Assembly (NCBI RefSeq): GCF_024763615.1
Contig: NC_077225.1
Span: 1,302,001-1,366,000, forward strand
DNA length: 64,000 nucleotides
Origin: Phlebotomus papatasi
Taxonomy: Eukaryota; Arthropoda; Insecta; Diptera; Psychodidae
Direction of reading: 5' to 3'
In this document: in pieces, positions 53,825 to 63,050 of the stretch
How positions within the stretch are numbered: position 1 is the first letter of the stretch
How the letters are laid out: each line of letters starts with the position of its first letter
Notes under the pieces: generated by a model
What the model was told of the DNA's origin: nothing
Seen by the model: the letters and a program-made list of their open reading frames with translations, nothing else
Databases searched by the model: none
Made by a program: the position numbers and the translations under genes

Positions 53825-54869
53825 AAATACCCCCCGAACCTGACCCAAAACATGTATGTGTAGCTCCACTGTCCAAAAGTCCCACGACCTCATGATCGAA
53901 AATCTTTACAGTAATATGAGGGCGAGGGTCTCCCTCAAAAGGGGTCCCCAGAGGAGTATCGTTAACCTCACATACCGAGAAAGACGCGCGACAGGGTCGG
54001 GGTCCTGTGGAAGCACACAAACCAGTACATGGTGTATCGGTTAAATCAATCAGAAGGGCATCTTGGGAAATTGTAGGCTCATTCGCCACAGGAAGTATTG
54101 ATTCAACAATATTAGCCATGCTCTGAGTATCGGAAGCATCAGAATCATCCTCTAAACTAGTACTGAATTCGCTTGAACCTACTAAAGATTCTTGAGAGGA
54201 AAATAATTGAGAAGAGGTCGAAAGCAAATAATCTATATCATTTTCCGGATCCAGAAAATCAGGGAGAAAAGAATCGAGTTCATCATAAAGATATTCATCA
54301 TTTGTTTCTATGGAAGTTTTCCCCCCACCCTTCTTCTTCCTTTTACGTCGTTTCTTCTTTTTGCGGATGATTTGGGAATCGCCGGTACCAACCACCCGCC
54401 CTATTGTCCCGGAGAATCTTCCCCCGAACAGGATGGACAATTTCTCTTGATCACACCCTCAGCTCCACAGCCATAGCAAAGAACATTAGCTCGGCGGGGC
54501 TGAGTGCAATCATTGACCGCATGGTTTCCTAAGAAACAATTGACGCAAAGGGATGGGCGTCTTCTTGCATTATTTTGGGTAAATCTTCTGTTATTCCCGC
54601 GATTGTTGTTCCCAGAATTATTCCTTGAAGATGCATTAGGATTAGTGGTCTGCTCAATGGCAGAAACGCGCTTCTGTTTTGGTTGCGCCTCATCCCCCGA
54701 AATAAGCATGTTATTTTCGCTTATTCTAAGCGCATCTTCCAATTCTGTAAGGGTTGCAAATTCGCGGAGGAGAATTGACTCTCTAATTCTGTGATTTAAA
54801 TTTCTCCTAACCATCTGAACCATCGTTTTTTCATCAAGAGGGGTTTCTAATTCCCTAAATAAGGATCGC
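53825..54869 (-). pseudogene. gag and first half of the protease of the gypsy element, truncated by a gap
   Basis: From the gap edge, Gag reads RSLFRELETPLDEKTMVQMV, then a basic Asn/Arg-rich tract and zinc knuckles CVNCFLGNHAVNDC and CYGCGAEGVIKRNC. In the second knuckle the histidine position is Val. Gag ends at 54401. A second frame, overlapping by about 40 nt, begins Pol with a dense basic patch (KKKKRRKRKKKGGGK), an acidic serine-rich stretch, and the protease motif LLDSGATHTCF near 53870, where the foldback-like element breaks it. The overlap suggests expression by frameshifting. The rest of Gag is in or beyond the gap. Confidence 0.8.
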
Positions 54870-55369
54870 NNNNNNNNNNNNNNNNNNNNNNNNNNNNNNN
54901 NNNNNNNNNNNNNNNNNNNNNNNNNNNNNNNNNNNNNNNNNNNNNNNNNNNNNNNNNNNNNNNNNNNNNNNNNNNNNNNNNNNNNNNNNNNNNNNNNNNN
55001 NNNNNNNNNNNNNNNNNNNNNNNNNNNNNNNNNNNNNNNNNNNNNNNNNNNNNNNNNNNNNNNNNNNNNNNNNNNNNNNNNNNNNNNNNNNNNNNNNNNN
55101 NNNNNNNNNNNNNNNNNNNNNNNNNNNNNNNNNNNNNNNNNNNNNNNNNNNNNNNNNNNNNNNNNNNNNNNNNNNNNNNNNNNNNNNNNNNNNNNNNNNN
55201 NNNNNNNNNNNNNNNNNNNNNNNNNNNNNNNNNNNNNNNNNNNNNNNNNNNNNNNNNNNNNNNNNNNNNNNNNNNNNNNNNNNNNNNNNNNNNNNNNNNN
55301 NNNNNNNNNNNNNNNNNNNNNNNNNNNNNNNNNNNNNNNNNNNNNNNNNNNNNNNNNNNNNNNNNNNNN
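54870..55369. other. Assembly gap (500 N)
   Basis: Exactly 500 N, a size usually used as a placeholder. The gypsy gag lies on one side and a second foldback arm copy on the other, so the true gap may be larger and may hide the rest of both. Confidence 0.98.
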
Positions 55370-56842
55370 AAACATATTTTTGAAAAATGACAAAAACCAA
55401 CAAATGAGGCATTTAGAGTGATCGGAGCACGATATCTTTTATAAATAAAATTGTAGTCCAAAGTGATGCCTATCGTTTGGTGTAGATGAATTTTCAATAT
55501 TTTGTTTAGTTTGTTTTATACAATTTTTTACAACCTCACACTAAGACAATTTTTAGAGAAACTCCAATTTTACACCATGAAGGAGTGATTTCAAAAAGTA
55601 TTTTGTTATTATCAAAATTGAAACACAAATAATAACCTTTCCAATTGACCCACCCCACACTTATTAAGTTGTGTTCACTAGAACCTCATATATAAAAGAT
55701 AATGTAAGGCAAAGTAGACAAAATTTAAAAGCATTACTAAGGAAATTGTGACATGATTAAGGAAAACGAAGACCATATTCTTAATCAGGGGACTCAACTG
55801 TATCAAATGTACCGAGTGAGACATGTGATACAGAAAAAAGTTGTCAATTTGTTGCATAGTTTTGGATTAAATTTTTGTACGGATTTAGATAATTAACTAT
55901 TAAATAAATTATTTATATAAATAAATAATAATTAAAAAATAAATTTAAAATAAATAATTTAAATACACGTTTTCTTTGAAATACTATCCAAATATTTATC
56001 GGTGTTTGAAATAGTAAATTAACAGCTTTTGGAGCAGGTTGAAAGCGCAATTTTAGCCTATTATTCTCAAGTATTGCTTGTAACACTCGTAACTTATTTA
56101 TTTAAAAAGATTAAAGAACACGAAAAAGTCTGTAATTACATATATTATAATAAAACTTAAATATTAGGAATTTAAATAAATATTATTTATTAATATGCAT
56201 TAAGTACTCATAGAAATATCACCAGTCCAGCCGGGTTGCTTGATATTTTTCGAATTGTCAAAAAAAAAATTGCGACTGGGGGAAATGAACATGCACAATG
56301 CCGATGGAAGCAAGAAATTGTTTATTTTCCATCAGTGCGGGTGCAAAAGGATCACATGGATCACTTTCTCCTCCGTGGAGCACTGAAGGAGCATGGAGAG
56401 GATCATTTTGTCTTCCTATGGACAAAAATGTTCCGCGATGTACGAAAAAGTATTTTTCTGTTCGAAAAAGTCCATTGGTGCACCGAAAAGAGGGGAAAAA
56501 GTCCATCGCTACCTACGATAGAAGGAAAATTTTGTCCATAGTACAAAAAATTTTACTGTGGGAGGGGAAAGTCCATCGGCCCAAGGCATTTGACACCTCA
56601 GATTTGCAGTAAATTTTTGTACAACCCCTCTGACCATTGTACTTTTTGGCCAAATTTTTGCATGTCTTCGCGACTTTAATTATTTATTGTGAGCAAACTA
56701 TAAGCTCAATAATTATGATTTTGGTATCAATGCACTCGTGAAGAGTCATAGTTTCATCGTGCACATTTATTTTTTCCCTCCAGGGGACCCCTCGTGATTT
56801 CGTACAAAAAAGTCCATGTACATTCCTATGGGATCAGTGTTA
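55370..56842. repeat. Second copy of the foldback-like arm
   Basis: Direct repeat of 52351-53824 with few differences (for example gctttt for gctgtt near 56024). It ends at the same word gggatcagtgtta (56842) and is followed directly by BEL/Pao gag sequence. The left part is lost in the gap. Confidence 0.88.
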
Positions 56843-57361
56843 CTTGGACATCGTTGTCGACCATAAAATGTTGGAGCACCGCGTAGCAGAGGACCTTTCA
56901 TCTCTTCATGGTGCCATTCGGGAGTGTCTAACTGGACTAGCTAACATGGGTTATAAAACCAATGAATGGGAGGCCATAATAGTGCACATCGCCATGAAGA
57001 AGCTGGACAACGAAACACATCGTCTCTTTGATGAAAGTTTGGACTCCGCAAAATAATGCCAACATTAAAAGAATTACTCGGTTTTTTTAATGAAGCGGCA
57101 TCACAATTTGTTAAATAACGCCAAGAAGTCTTCTAAACCAGAGAAGACTGCAAATACCACCAACAAGAAGATCTTCTATTCTAGAGTCCAGTCTTGTGGT
57201 ATGTGCAAAAAGGAACACTCAATAACTAAATGTAAAAAGTTCATAGAACTGAATACATTTAACCGGAAGAAAATGGCTGACAAACTGAGACTCTGCGTAA
57301 ATTGCCTCATGCATAAGCGCGATAAGAAATGCTTCAGCAAGAAAAAATGCTACGAATGCTG
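56843..57361 (+). pseudogene. gag fragment of a BEL/Pao element
   Basis: The first frame (56844-57056) reads HKMLEHRVAEDLSSLHGAIRECL and ends KKLDNETHRLFDESLDSAK, a typical BEL/Pao Gag stretch. It shifts frame near 57055 and again near 57110. The next piece has the first zinc cluster CGMCKKEHSITKCKKF, then MADKLRLCVNCLMH and KKCYEC. The second cluster is cut at 57359 by an insertion. The 5' end is missing against the foldback arm. Confidence 0.8.
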
Positions 57362-57987
57362 TTACGGGGAGATCGGGCTTTACCTGTATAGGATTAATAA
57401 ATGCCTTAGTGATACCCTTAAAAGATTTCTTCAGGTTTTCCTTAACCACTCTCACCTGAAATTATATATAAAACCTTCAATCAGGGCTTGAAGGAACAAA
57501 CGCTGATTTTTCCGGAGTTTCTCTTCACAACCAGATCCACAGCACCAATATTCAGACTTTCTGGACTCGCGCAGGTCAACAGGATATATTTCCTTTGTAG
57601 ATACCTCTCTGGGACACTTTACAAACTCCGATATCACTTTCAAAGACTTTTATTGAATAAAAAAAGGGATTTAATTTTAATTTTCACAGGAGCACACTTT
57701 ATTTTTTCTATTCTTTGTTCTTTATCTGACAAAATTACGTAACGACCTGTTTTGATATGATGCATATGATTGATTAGACAATTAAGATTTTTCATTGAAC
57801 AAAATGCATCATGCATGTATCTCATTAATTTTTTGGTGAAATATGAAATGTGAAACATAGGTGAAACATTAATTTAAAATTTAAATAGTAACGTCTGAAA
57901 CTTTAACTTTTCACTTAATTTAATTTTACGTTAATTTTAATTTATTTTCCTTTAATTGAATTTTACTTTACGCTGATAGCGTAACCA
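57360..57987 (-). mobile_element. Insertion in the BEL/Pao zinc-knuckle region, possibly a solo LTR
   Basis: On the minus strand it would begin TGGTTACGCTATCAG and end CCCCGTAACA, fitting TG...CA termini. The coding sequence of BEL gag ends at TGC 57357-57359 and resumes with the HH codons (caccac) at 57988. I see no target duplication and no coding sequence, so it could also be a MITE with gttacg ends. Confidence 0.45.
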
Positions 57988-59253
57988 CACCACACTCTTC
58001 TCCACTTTAAGGAGGCCGAGGAGAATGAGCAGTCCAATAATACAAACGAAACTGCTTCCGACACAGACACATCAAATGACGAAGATGTCAAATCCCTTGC
58101 AATCCGCAAGGAACACACTGTCATGTTAGCGACAGCGCTCGTGAAAGTGAAGTCAACATCTGGGCGGACGGAGTTACTGAGAGCTCTTGTGGATCCTGGA
58201 TCACAAGCAAGTTTTATCACCGAAGATGCCGCTCAGAGTCTTCAACTTAGGAAGAACCGAATCAACACTACAATTTCTGGAATAGGAGAAACAACAGCTG
58301 GCTCATCCCGTTACAAAGTCCAGCTTACCATGGGTCCAAGATTTCCGTCATCTTTTGCGATGGAGATTTCCGCCTTCGTGCTACCGAAAATCACCAATTC
58401 TTTGCCAGAAAAGGCACTACAACTACAAATCGAAGATAATCACGACAACAAAATTCTTGCTGATCTGACTTACATGACGCTCGGCCCAATTGATCTACTT
58501 TTAGGGGCTGACGTGTACACATACATCGTGGAGAACGACTTAAGGAAAGTCCAAGATGGACATCTCACTATGCAAAATACCAAACTTGGGTGGACCTTTA
58601 TTGGGAAAACATCGACCACACCAGACTCTCCACGAATAATTAGCATGATCTCTGTTATCAAATGGGATCAACAATTAGACCAACCTTGGGATATAAATGA
58701 CAACACACCCAAGAAGGCAACTGATGTGACTACAGAACAACGGGCCGCTGATAGAAATGCCTTAGAGTTCCGCCCGCCCGCAAGACCCCACTTTGGGGGA
58801 TTCTCTAAAATTGATGTAGAATCACACTCGCGTCCAGATGGAATAATCCAAGTGGCGACCGGGAAGTTCAGAGGATATGAGAAGGATCGACCAGTCCATA
58901 AGCTCTGCCAATTATCTACGAACGTCCATGATCAAGATTCCGATCTTTCTACTCGTAACAAGGATTTACCTTCAGGATCTGAAATTGCAAAGGCCAACTC
59001 GACAGATGCTCCAGCCAATATCAAAAAGTCAAAGAGGCTCAGGAGAAAGAAGACATCTTTAATGGTTTCTAACCGAAAGAAAATTAGAAAAGTTGCTCCT
59101 TACACATGGGCAACAACTATACTTCATGCAGTATTCATATTCTTCATGCTATTCAATACTATTCTAGCCACAACTAAAAACCCAGACATACCCAACATCA
59201 AAGTTTTCGTTCCAGAACCGGGTCTTTACATTGAGAAGATGGGGATTGCTTGA
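57988..59253 (+). pseudogene. BEL/Pao relic: Gag end and protease fused to integrase tail and env-like start
   Basis: The frame is open from the zinc-knuckle remainder (HHTLLHFKEAEEN) to the stop at 59251-59253. The protease motif is LVDPGSQASFITED (58185-58230). After GWTFIGKT the reading jumps to integrase sequence FRPPARPHFGG, then SRPDGIIQVATGKFRG and DRPVHKLCQL, the usual BEL integrase C-terminus. All of RT and RNase H and most of integrase are deleted. The same frame continues through a basic region to a hydrophobic segment (TTILHAVFIFFMLFNTIL) and PGLYIEKMG, the start of an env-like protein of the kind found in some BEL/Pao and errantivirus-type elements, and stops there. No functional product is expected. 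Confidence 0.82.
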
Positions 59254-59254
59254 G

Positions 59255-59385
59255 AGTTAATCCGGTGTTCGTCGGGTGGGAGAGGAATAGCCCAGAATAA
59301 AAGTCTTTTCTTCCCAAAGCTTTCGGTGCACTACGCACCTTCTTCAGTGGCTGAAGGAAATATTTTTATTCAAAAATTAATATTT
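59255..59385 (-). mobile_element. 3' end of the Penelope-like element
   Basis: Continuation of the element interrupted at 59381-59385/63046-63050. Contains the ribozyme-like motif. The exact terminus next to the BEL relic is not defined. Confidence 0.45.
59321..59348 (-). ncRNA. Hammerhead-ribozyme-like core of a Penelope-like element
   Basis: The minus strand reads CTGAAGA, AA, stem GGTGC, loop GTAGT, stem GCACC, GAAA. This fits the hammerhead consensus CUGANGA - helix II - GAAA, with a perfect 5-bp helix II. Hammerhead motifs are established in Penelope-like elements, and PLE coding sequence lies upstream on this strand. Helices I and III and the cleavage-site UH were not resolved, and a competing CTTCAG/CTGAAG pairing exists, so activity is unproven. 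Confidence 0.55.
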
Positions 59386-59717
59386 GATATGTTCTCACCT
59401 GAAAGGGGAGAGAAAGGGTTAGATTTATACTATCCCAGCGTTGTCGCCGAAACTCTGGTGGAGCCCAAATGCCGAGTGGATATGAAGCAACAGAGAGACA
59501 CCACTTTCCATTCACCAAAAACTGATTTATTTCACTGATACTTAATTGATACACTACAAGTTAGAGTTCACTTTGGACTTGAATAATTAGGGTGATGTGT
59601 TCACTTAGGCGGTCAGCGCAGAAGAGAGGGAACATTCTCTACAGGTCTTATTTTATTGTGGAGGGAAGCTTACGTTCCACACCCGTTCCACATGCAGGGC
59701 CGCATTCCTCCACAACA
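59386..59717 (-). repeat. 3' LTR of the compact element
   Basis: 332 bp, matching 62713-63045. The last 23 codons of the ORF run into it. Confidence 0.9.
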
Positions 59718-62413
59718 TCTCCCCCCTTTTTAAAAGTCGTCTCATTCCTGCATCCTTGGTCGCAGGGGTGACTATGATGTTCGTGAGAGTATCGAGGGTT
59801 CATTCGATGATGTGCAGACCAGGATCTCGTCAGAGAGAAATCTGGTAACTGATCTCTACCACTTGGTTTAGCAGATTCAGGATCGCTGTCATCACAAAGA
59901 TCAGCATTGGCACTGCTGGGGTTGATTTGGTTGAAAATAGCTCGGATGAGCGTGTTTCCGGATTGTTCATTGTGATAATGAATTTTTCCATTGACTCTCT
60001 CTCCCTCCTCAACGGAACGAGAATGGACGCCATGTTTGACGTTGAATAGCTTCTCCTGAAGTTTCAGCAAGGCCAAATGACTTCTCAAGAATAGGTCAGA
60101 CATAAGTTGAAGCATTGCTGAGCCGTTATGAGTATTCTCACTAGGCGTATTCCTGTGTGCCACCAGGAACGCTTGGGAAACAGGAGGAAAATTCGAAATC
60201 CTGTCGGTCAGTTCTCGCGTAGGAGACTTTTCCTGTTCCTGTATAAGTTGTGATTTTCCAATCTGTGAATAGCTATGTTCGGTAGCAGTAAGTGTAACTG
60301 TAGCCTGGTAAAAAGTTTTTACTGAACCGTCAGCTATGGTGTGAGAGGTCACACGTTGGGTTCCAACTGTGCTTGCACCCCCGGACGCAATAATAGGTGG
60401 GTCATAATGCGTGAGCAGCAGGTTGGACGAGAGAAATGCCTTGAGCTGATGGAAGGCTTGTTTCCAGTCTGATGTCCATTTCCATTGAGTGTTTGCGAGG
60501 GATAGACGATCGATAGGAGCACATAGTGTACTCTTGAAATTGAAGAATTTTGAATAAAACGCCTCAAATCCCAGAAATGAATGAAATCCATTGATATATG
60601 GAGGTTCGGGCAACGAATCAATGGTTGAGATTTCCTCAGAGTCTGGGTAATGTTCTTGGCCATTAGGGTTAATGTCAAGAAGGTTCAGCTCAGATTGGAA
60701 AATATTATTTAGCAAGTCCATGTGGCTTTGGACTGAGGGTGATGCTACTAAAAAGACATCAGAGTAGTCTGACACACCCGAAATGCCTTCAAGCATTGTA
60801 TCCACGGTCTTTTGGGATGTACCGGGACCGGATTGTGCATCTGGATAAGGTCTATCCAGTTGAGAGAAAACTAAATTGTTTCTGAATGAAGCCGAAATTT
60901 GCATTGGCGTAGGGATTTTATTATTAGCCATTTTCATGAGATGACAAGGAATCGGTCTTCCGAGACGAAATACCGTTGTCGCTTTTGACTTTAATTGCTG
61001 TGAGACTTGACCCTTAATACACTTTCCAAGAGTTATTGAGAAAACCCTTGGGTAACTGTCTTTATGAGATGCAGCATTTTCCGTGGTAGACACGTGATTG
61101 CAAATCTTTGTAATAGGGATGTCCCAGAGATTAAAAAGCGCTATCCAATCCGTACCAAACAAATTGATATTTGCCTCACCCACTACACACCGACCACTTC
61201 TATTGTAAACTTTATTGCAAGAAATAGAAGGGTAAAACTCACCCAGAAGATGAATCGCCTTCCCCTGAGCATCATAGGGATGATCCTGAGCTGGTATGAG
61301 TGGTGGTGATCCAATTTGAATCCAGTTTTCTTTAGAGATGATCGTCAGATCTGATCCTGTGTCATACAGGAGCGAAAGCGAAGCGTTGTTGATTGTAACG
61401 GTGATGTACTTCCGTCCAGAGGGTGTGCTGGTGACCATATTGACTTGAGATCGCTGTGGGGAGTGTTTCCCACCCTTAGGATACTTCTTATGGCTGTCAC
61501 TAAGGTCACAGTAACCCTCCCGATGCCCTTTTTTGCCACATTCTGAACAAATGTGATCCTTGTACGTGCACTCACGCACGTAGTGCATAGCTCCGCATAA
61601 CCAGCAAGGTGAGCTGGGTTTCTTCTTCTGCTGAGAATCCTTGTTGAAAGGCTTCTTGTTCTGAACCTTGTTGATGGAAGCAGGCTCCTGTTTGATGGAT
61701 GACTCAATTCGGGCACTATCCTTCTTGAGGCACAGAAGGCGTTTTGATTCCCTGACCATGAGCTCCAGGTTCAGATTGGAAATATCCTCAGTCTCTAACT
61801 TGTTTAGAAGTCGTGTACGAACATCTTTGTTTACATCGCCGTGAAGCCCGAGTAGGTATATCAAGCATTTGAAATAGTCTGGCGTGACTGTTGAGAACTG
61901 GAAATCCTCACAAGCTCTATTGACAGTTGCAGCATATGTTGTATAATCGTCCGATTCACGTTTTTGCATTTGCAGGCACTTCCATCTCCTTCCAAAGAGA
62001 CTTTCACCACGGCCGAAAATCGTACGTAAAACACTAACTGTCTCGTCGAACTTTTTGTCACGGGGCGCAGACGGTAAAATGTAATTGACATACCTTGCAT
62101 GAGCAATGTTGTCCAAACGCCTGAGTAACAATCTTGTACGTCCAGCGTCGTCCAGAGCCTTCGCATCCTCACGGAAAACATCCTCATATTTGGCAAACCA
62201 AATATCAAATGTCACATTGTTGTCTGGATCGTACGTGAACAATTCAATTGTGCCAGAAAGAGCTTCAATTGTGAGCTCGGGGCGTTTGTCGTTTGAAGTA
62301 TTCATCTGGTGAAGGGTAGCCATGAACTCAGCATGTTGATCCTCACTCATTTTTGCTTGGAGTTTGAGAAGTTCCTTGGTCGATCTCAAAACATGCAAAA
62401 GTTCTTCCTCCAT
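59648..62413 (-). CDS. Gag-protease ORF with degenerate RT, RNase H and integrase remnants
   Basis: 921 codons from ATG at 62411-62413, uninterrupted. Gag at about 45-230 (FDIWFAKYEDVFREDAK, RTRLLLRRLD) is of the DUF7083-like type seen in Mag/K02A2.6-style gypsy elements. Zinc clusters CWLCGAMHYVREC and CSECGKKGHREGYC lie at 270-302. The protease motif is YDTGSD at 350-355. The RT portion is much shortened: the expected YxDD box is YSDV (550-553) and the region upstream is collapsed. In RNase H the DAS motif reads GAS (near 678) and the second catalytic acid is Gly (SQIGKS). A short integrase C-terminal-like piece (FLVAHRNTPSENTHNG) follows. Gag and protease look sound, while RT, RNase H and integrase cannot work. 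The C-terminus is encoded by the polypurine tract and LTR. Confidence 0.85.
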   Translation of the reverse strand: MEEELLHVLRSTKELLKLQAKMSEDQHAEFMATLHQMNTSNDKRPELTIEALSGTIELFTYDPDNNVTFDIWFAKYEDVFREDAKALDDAGRTRLLLRRLDNIAHARYVNYILPSAPRDKKFDETVSVLRTIFGRGESLFGRRWKCLQMQKRESDDYTTYAATVNRACEDFQFSTVTPDYFKCLIYLLGLHGDVNKDVRTRLLNKLETEDISNLNLELMVRESKRLLCLKKDSARIESSIKQEPASINKVQNKKPFNKDSQQKKKPSSPCWLCGAMHYVRECTYKDHICSECGKKGHREGYCDLSDSHKKYPKGGKHSPQRSQVNMVTSTPSGRKYITVTINNASLSLLYDTGSDLTIISKENWIQIGSPPLIPAQDHPYDAQGKAIHLLGEFYPSISCNKVYNRSGRCVVGEANINLFGTDWIALFNLWDIPITKICNHVSTTENAASHKDSYPRVFSITLGKCIKGQVSQQLKSKATTVFRLGRPIPCHLMKMANNKIPTPMQISASFRNNLVFSQLDRPYPDAQSGPGTSQKTVDTMLEGISGVSDYSDVFLVASPSVQSHMDLLNNIFQSELNLLDINPNGQEHYPDSEEISTIDSLPEPPYINGFHSFLGFEAFYSKFFNFKSTLCAPIDRLSLANTQWKWTSDWKQAFHQLKAFLSSNLLLTHYDPPIIASGGASTVGTQRVTSHTIADGSVKTFYQATVTLTATEHSYSQIGKSQLIQEQEKSPTRELTDRISNFPPVSQAFLVAHRNTPSENTHNGSAMLQLMSDLFLRSHLALLKLQEKLFNVKHGVHSRSVEEGERVNGKIHYHNEQSGNTLIRAIFNQINPSSANADLCDDSDPESAKPSGRDQLPDFSLTRSWSAHHRMNPRYSHEHHSHPCDQGCRNETTFKKGGDVVEECGPACGTGVERKLPSTIK

Positions 62414-62646
62414 GTTTGTTTATGTTTTGGATGACACTTCCAAAAGCAAAGATGGCAGCGCCTTCCAGTGAAGTATTGGAATTAATCGATTGGGAAAATC
62501 GATGAAGTGAATGGCGGGCACTTTCCAAAGTGGAATGTGGAGTCAATGTGGCGCTCTAGGCTAGAGCTGATGAATCTCTTCAAGTACAATTGGTGATTTT
62601 TTTTCCAATTGCTGCTGGGCACGACACCAATCCTCTGTCGTCACTT

Positions 62647-62712
62647 GATATGTTCTCACCTGAAAGGGGAGAGAAAGGGTTAGATTTATACTATCCCAGC
62701 GTTGTCGCCACT
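62647..62712 (-). repeat. 66-bp partial duplication of the LTR end
   Basis: A copy of the first bases of the LTR as written on the plus strand (tgatatgttctcacc to cagcgttgtcgcc) plus three bases, placed between the 5' LTR and the internal region. The LTR-internal boundary with the primer site is therefore ambiguous. Confidence 0.85.
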
Positions 62713-63045
62713 TGATATGTTCTCACCTGAAAGGGGAGAGAAAGGGTTAGATTTATACTATCCCAGCGTTGTCGCCGAAACTCTGGTGGAGCCCAAATGC
62801 CGAGTGGATATGAAGCAACAGAGAGACACCACTTTCCATTCACCAAAAACTGATTTATTTCACTGATACTTAATTGATACACTACAAGTTAGAGTTCACT
62901 TTGGACTTGAATAATTAGGGTGATGTGTTCACTTAGGCGGTCAGCGCAGAAGAGAGGGAACATTCTCTACAGGTCTTATTTTATTGTGGAGGGAAGCTTA
63001 CGTTCCACACCCGTTCCACATGCAGGGCCGCATTCCTCCACAACA
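62713..63045 (-). repeat. 5' LTR of the compact element
   Basis: 333 bp, ending CCACAACA before the ATATT duplication. Confidence 0.9.
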
Positions 63046-63050
63046 ATATT

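Larger units (their letters stand above)
59386..63045 (-). mobile_element. Compact LTR retrotransposon with one 921-codon ORF
   Basis: 3660 bp. LTRs at 59386-59717 (3' LTR) and 62713-63045 (5' LTR) are near-identical, with TGTTGTGG and CATATCA termini on the element strand. Perfect 5-bp target duplications ATATT lie at 59381-59385 and 63046-63050. A polypurine tract (AAAAAGGGGGGAGA) abuts the 3' LTR. It is structurally complete as an inserted unit but too short for a full pol. It split a Penelope-like element. Confidence 0.9.

Noticed and set aside
54847..55497. ORFs running through the N block
   Set aside because: They only exist because N is read as open; the two sides belong to different elements.
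58470..58661. Minus-strand frames across the BEL and other pol regions
   Set aside because: Shadows of the recognised coding frames; no independent motif.
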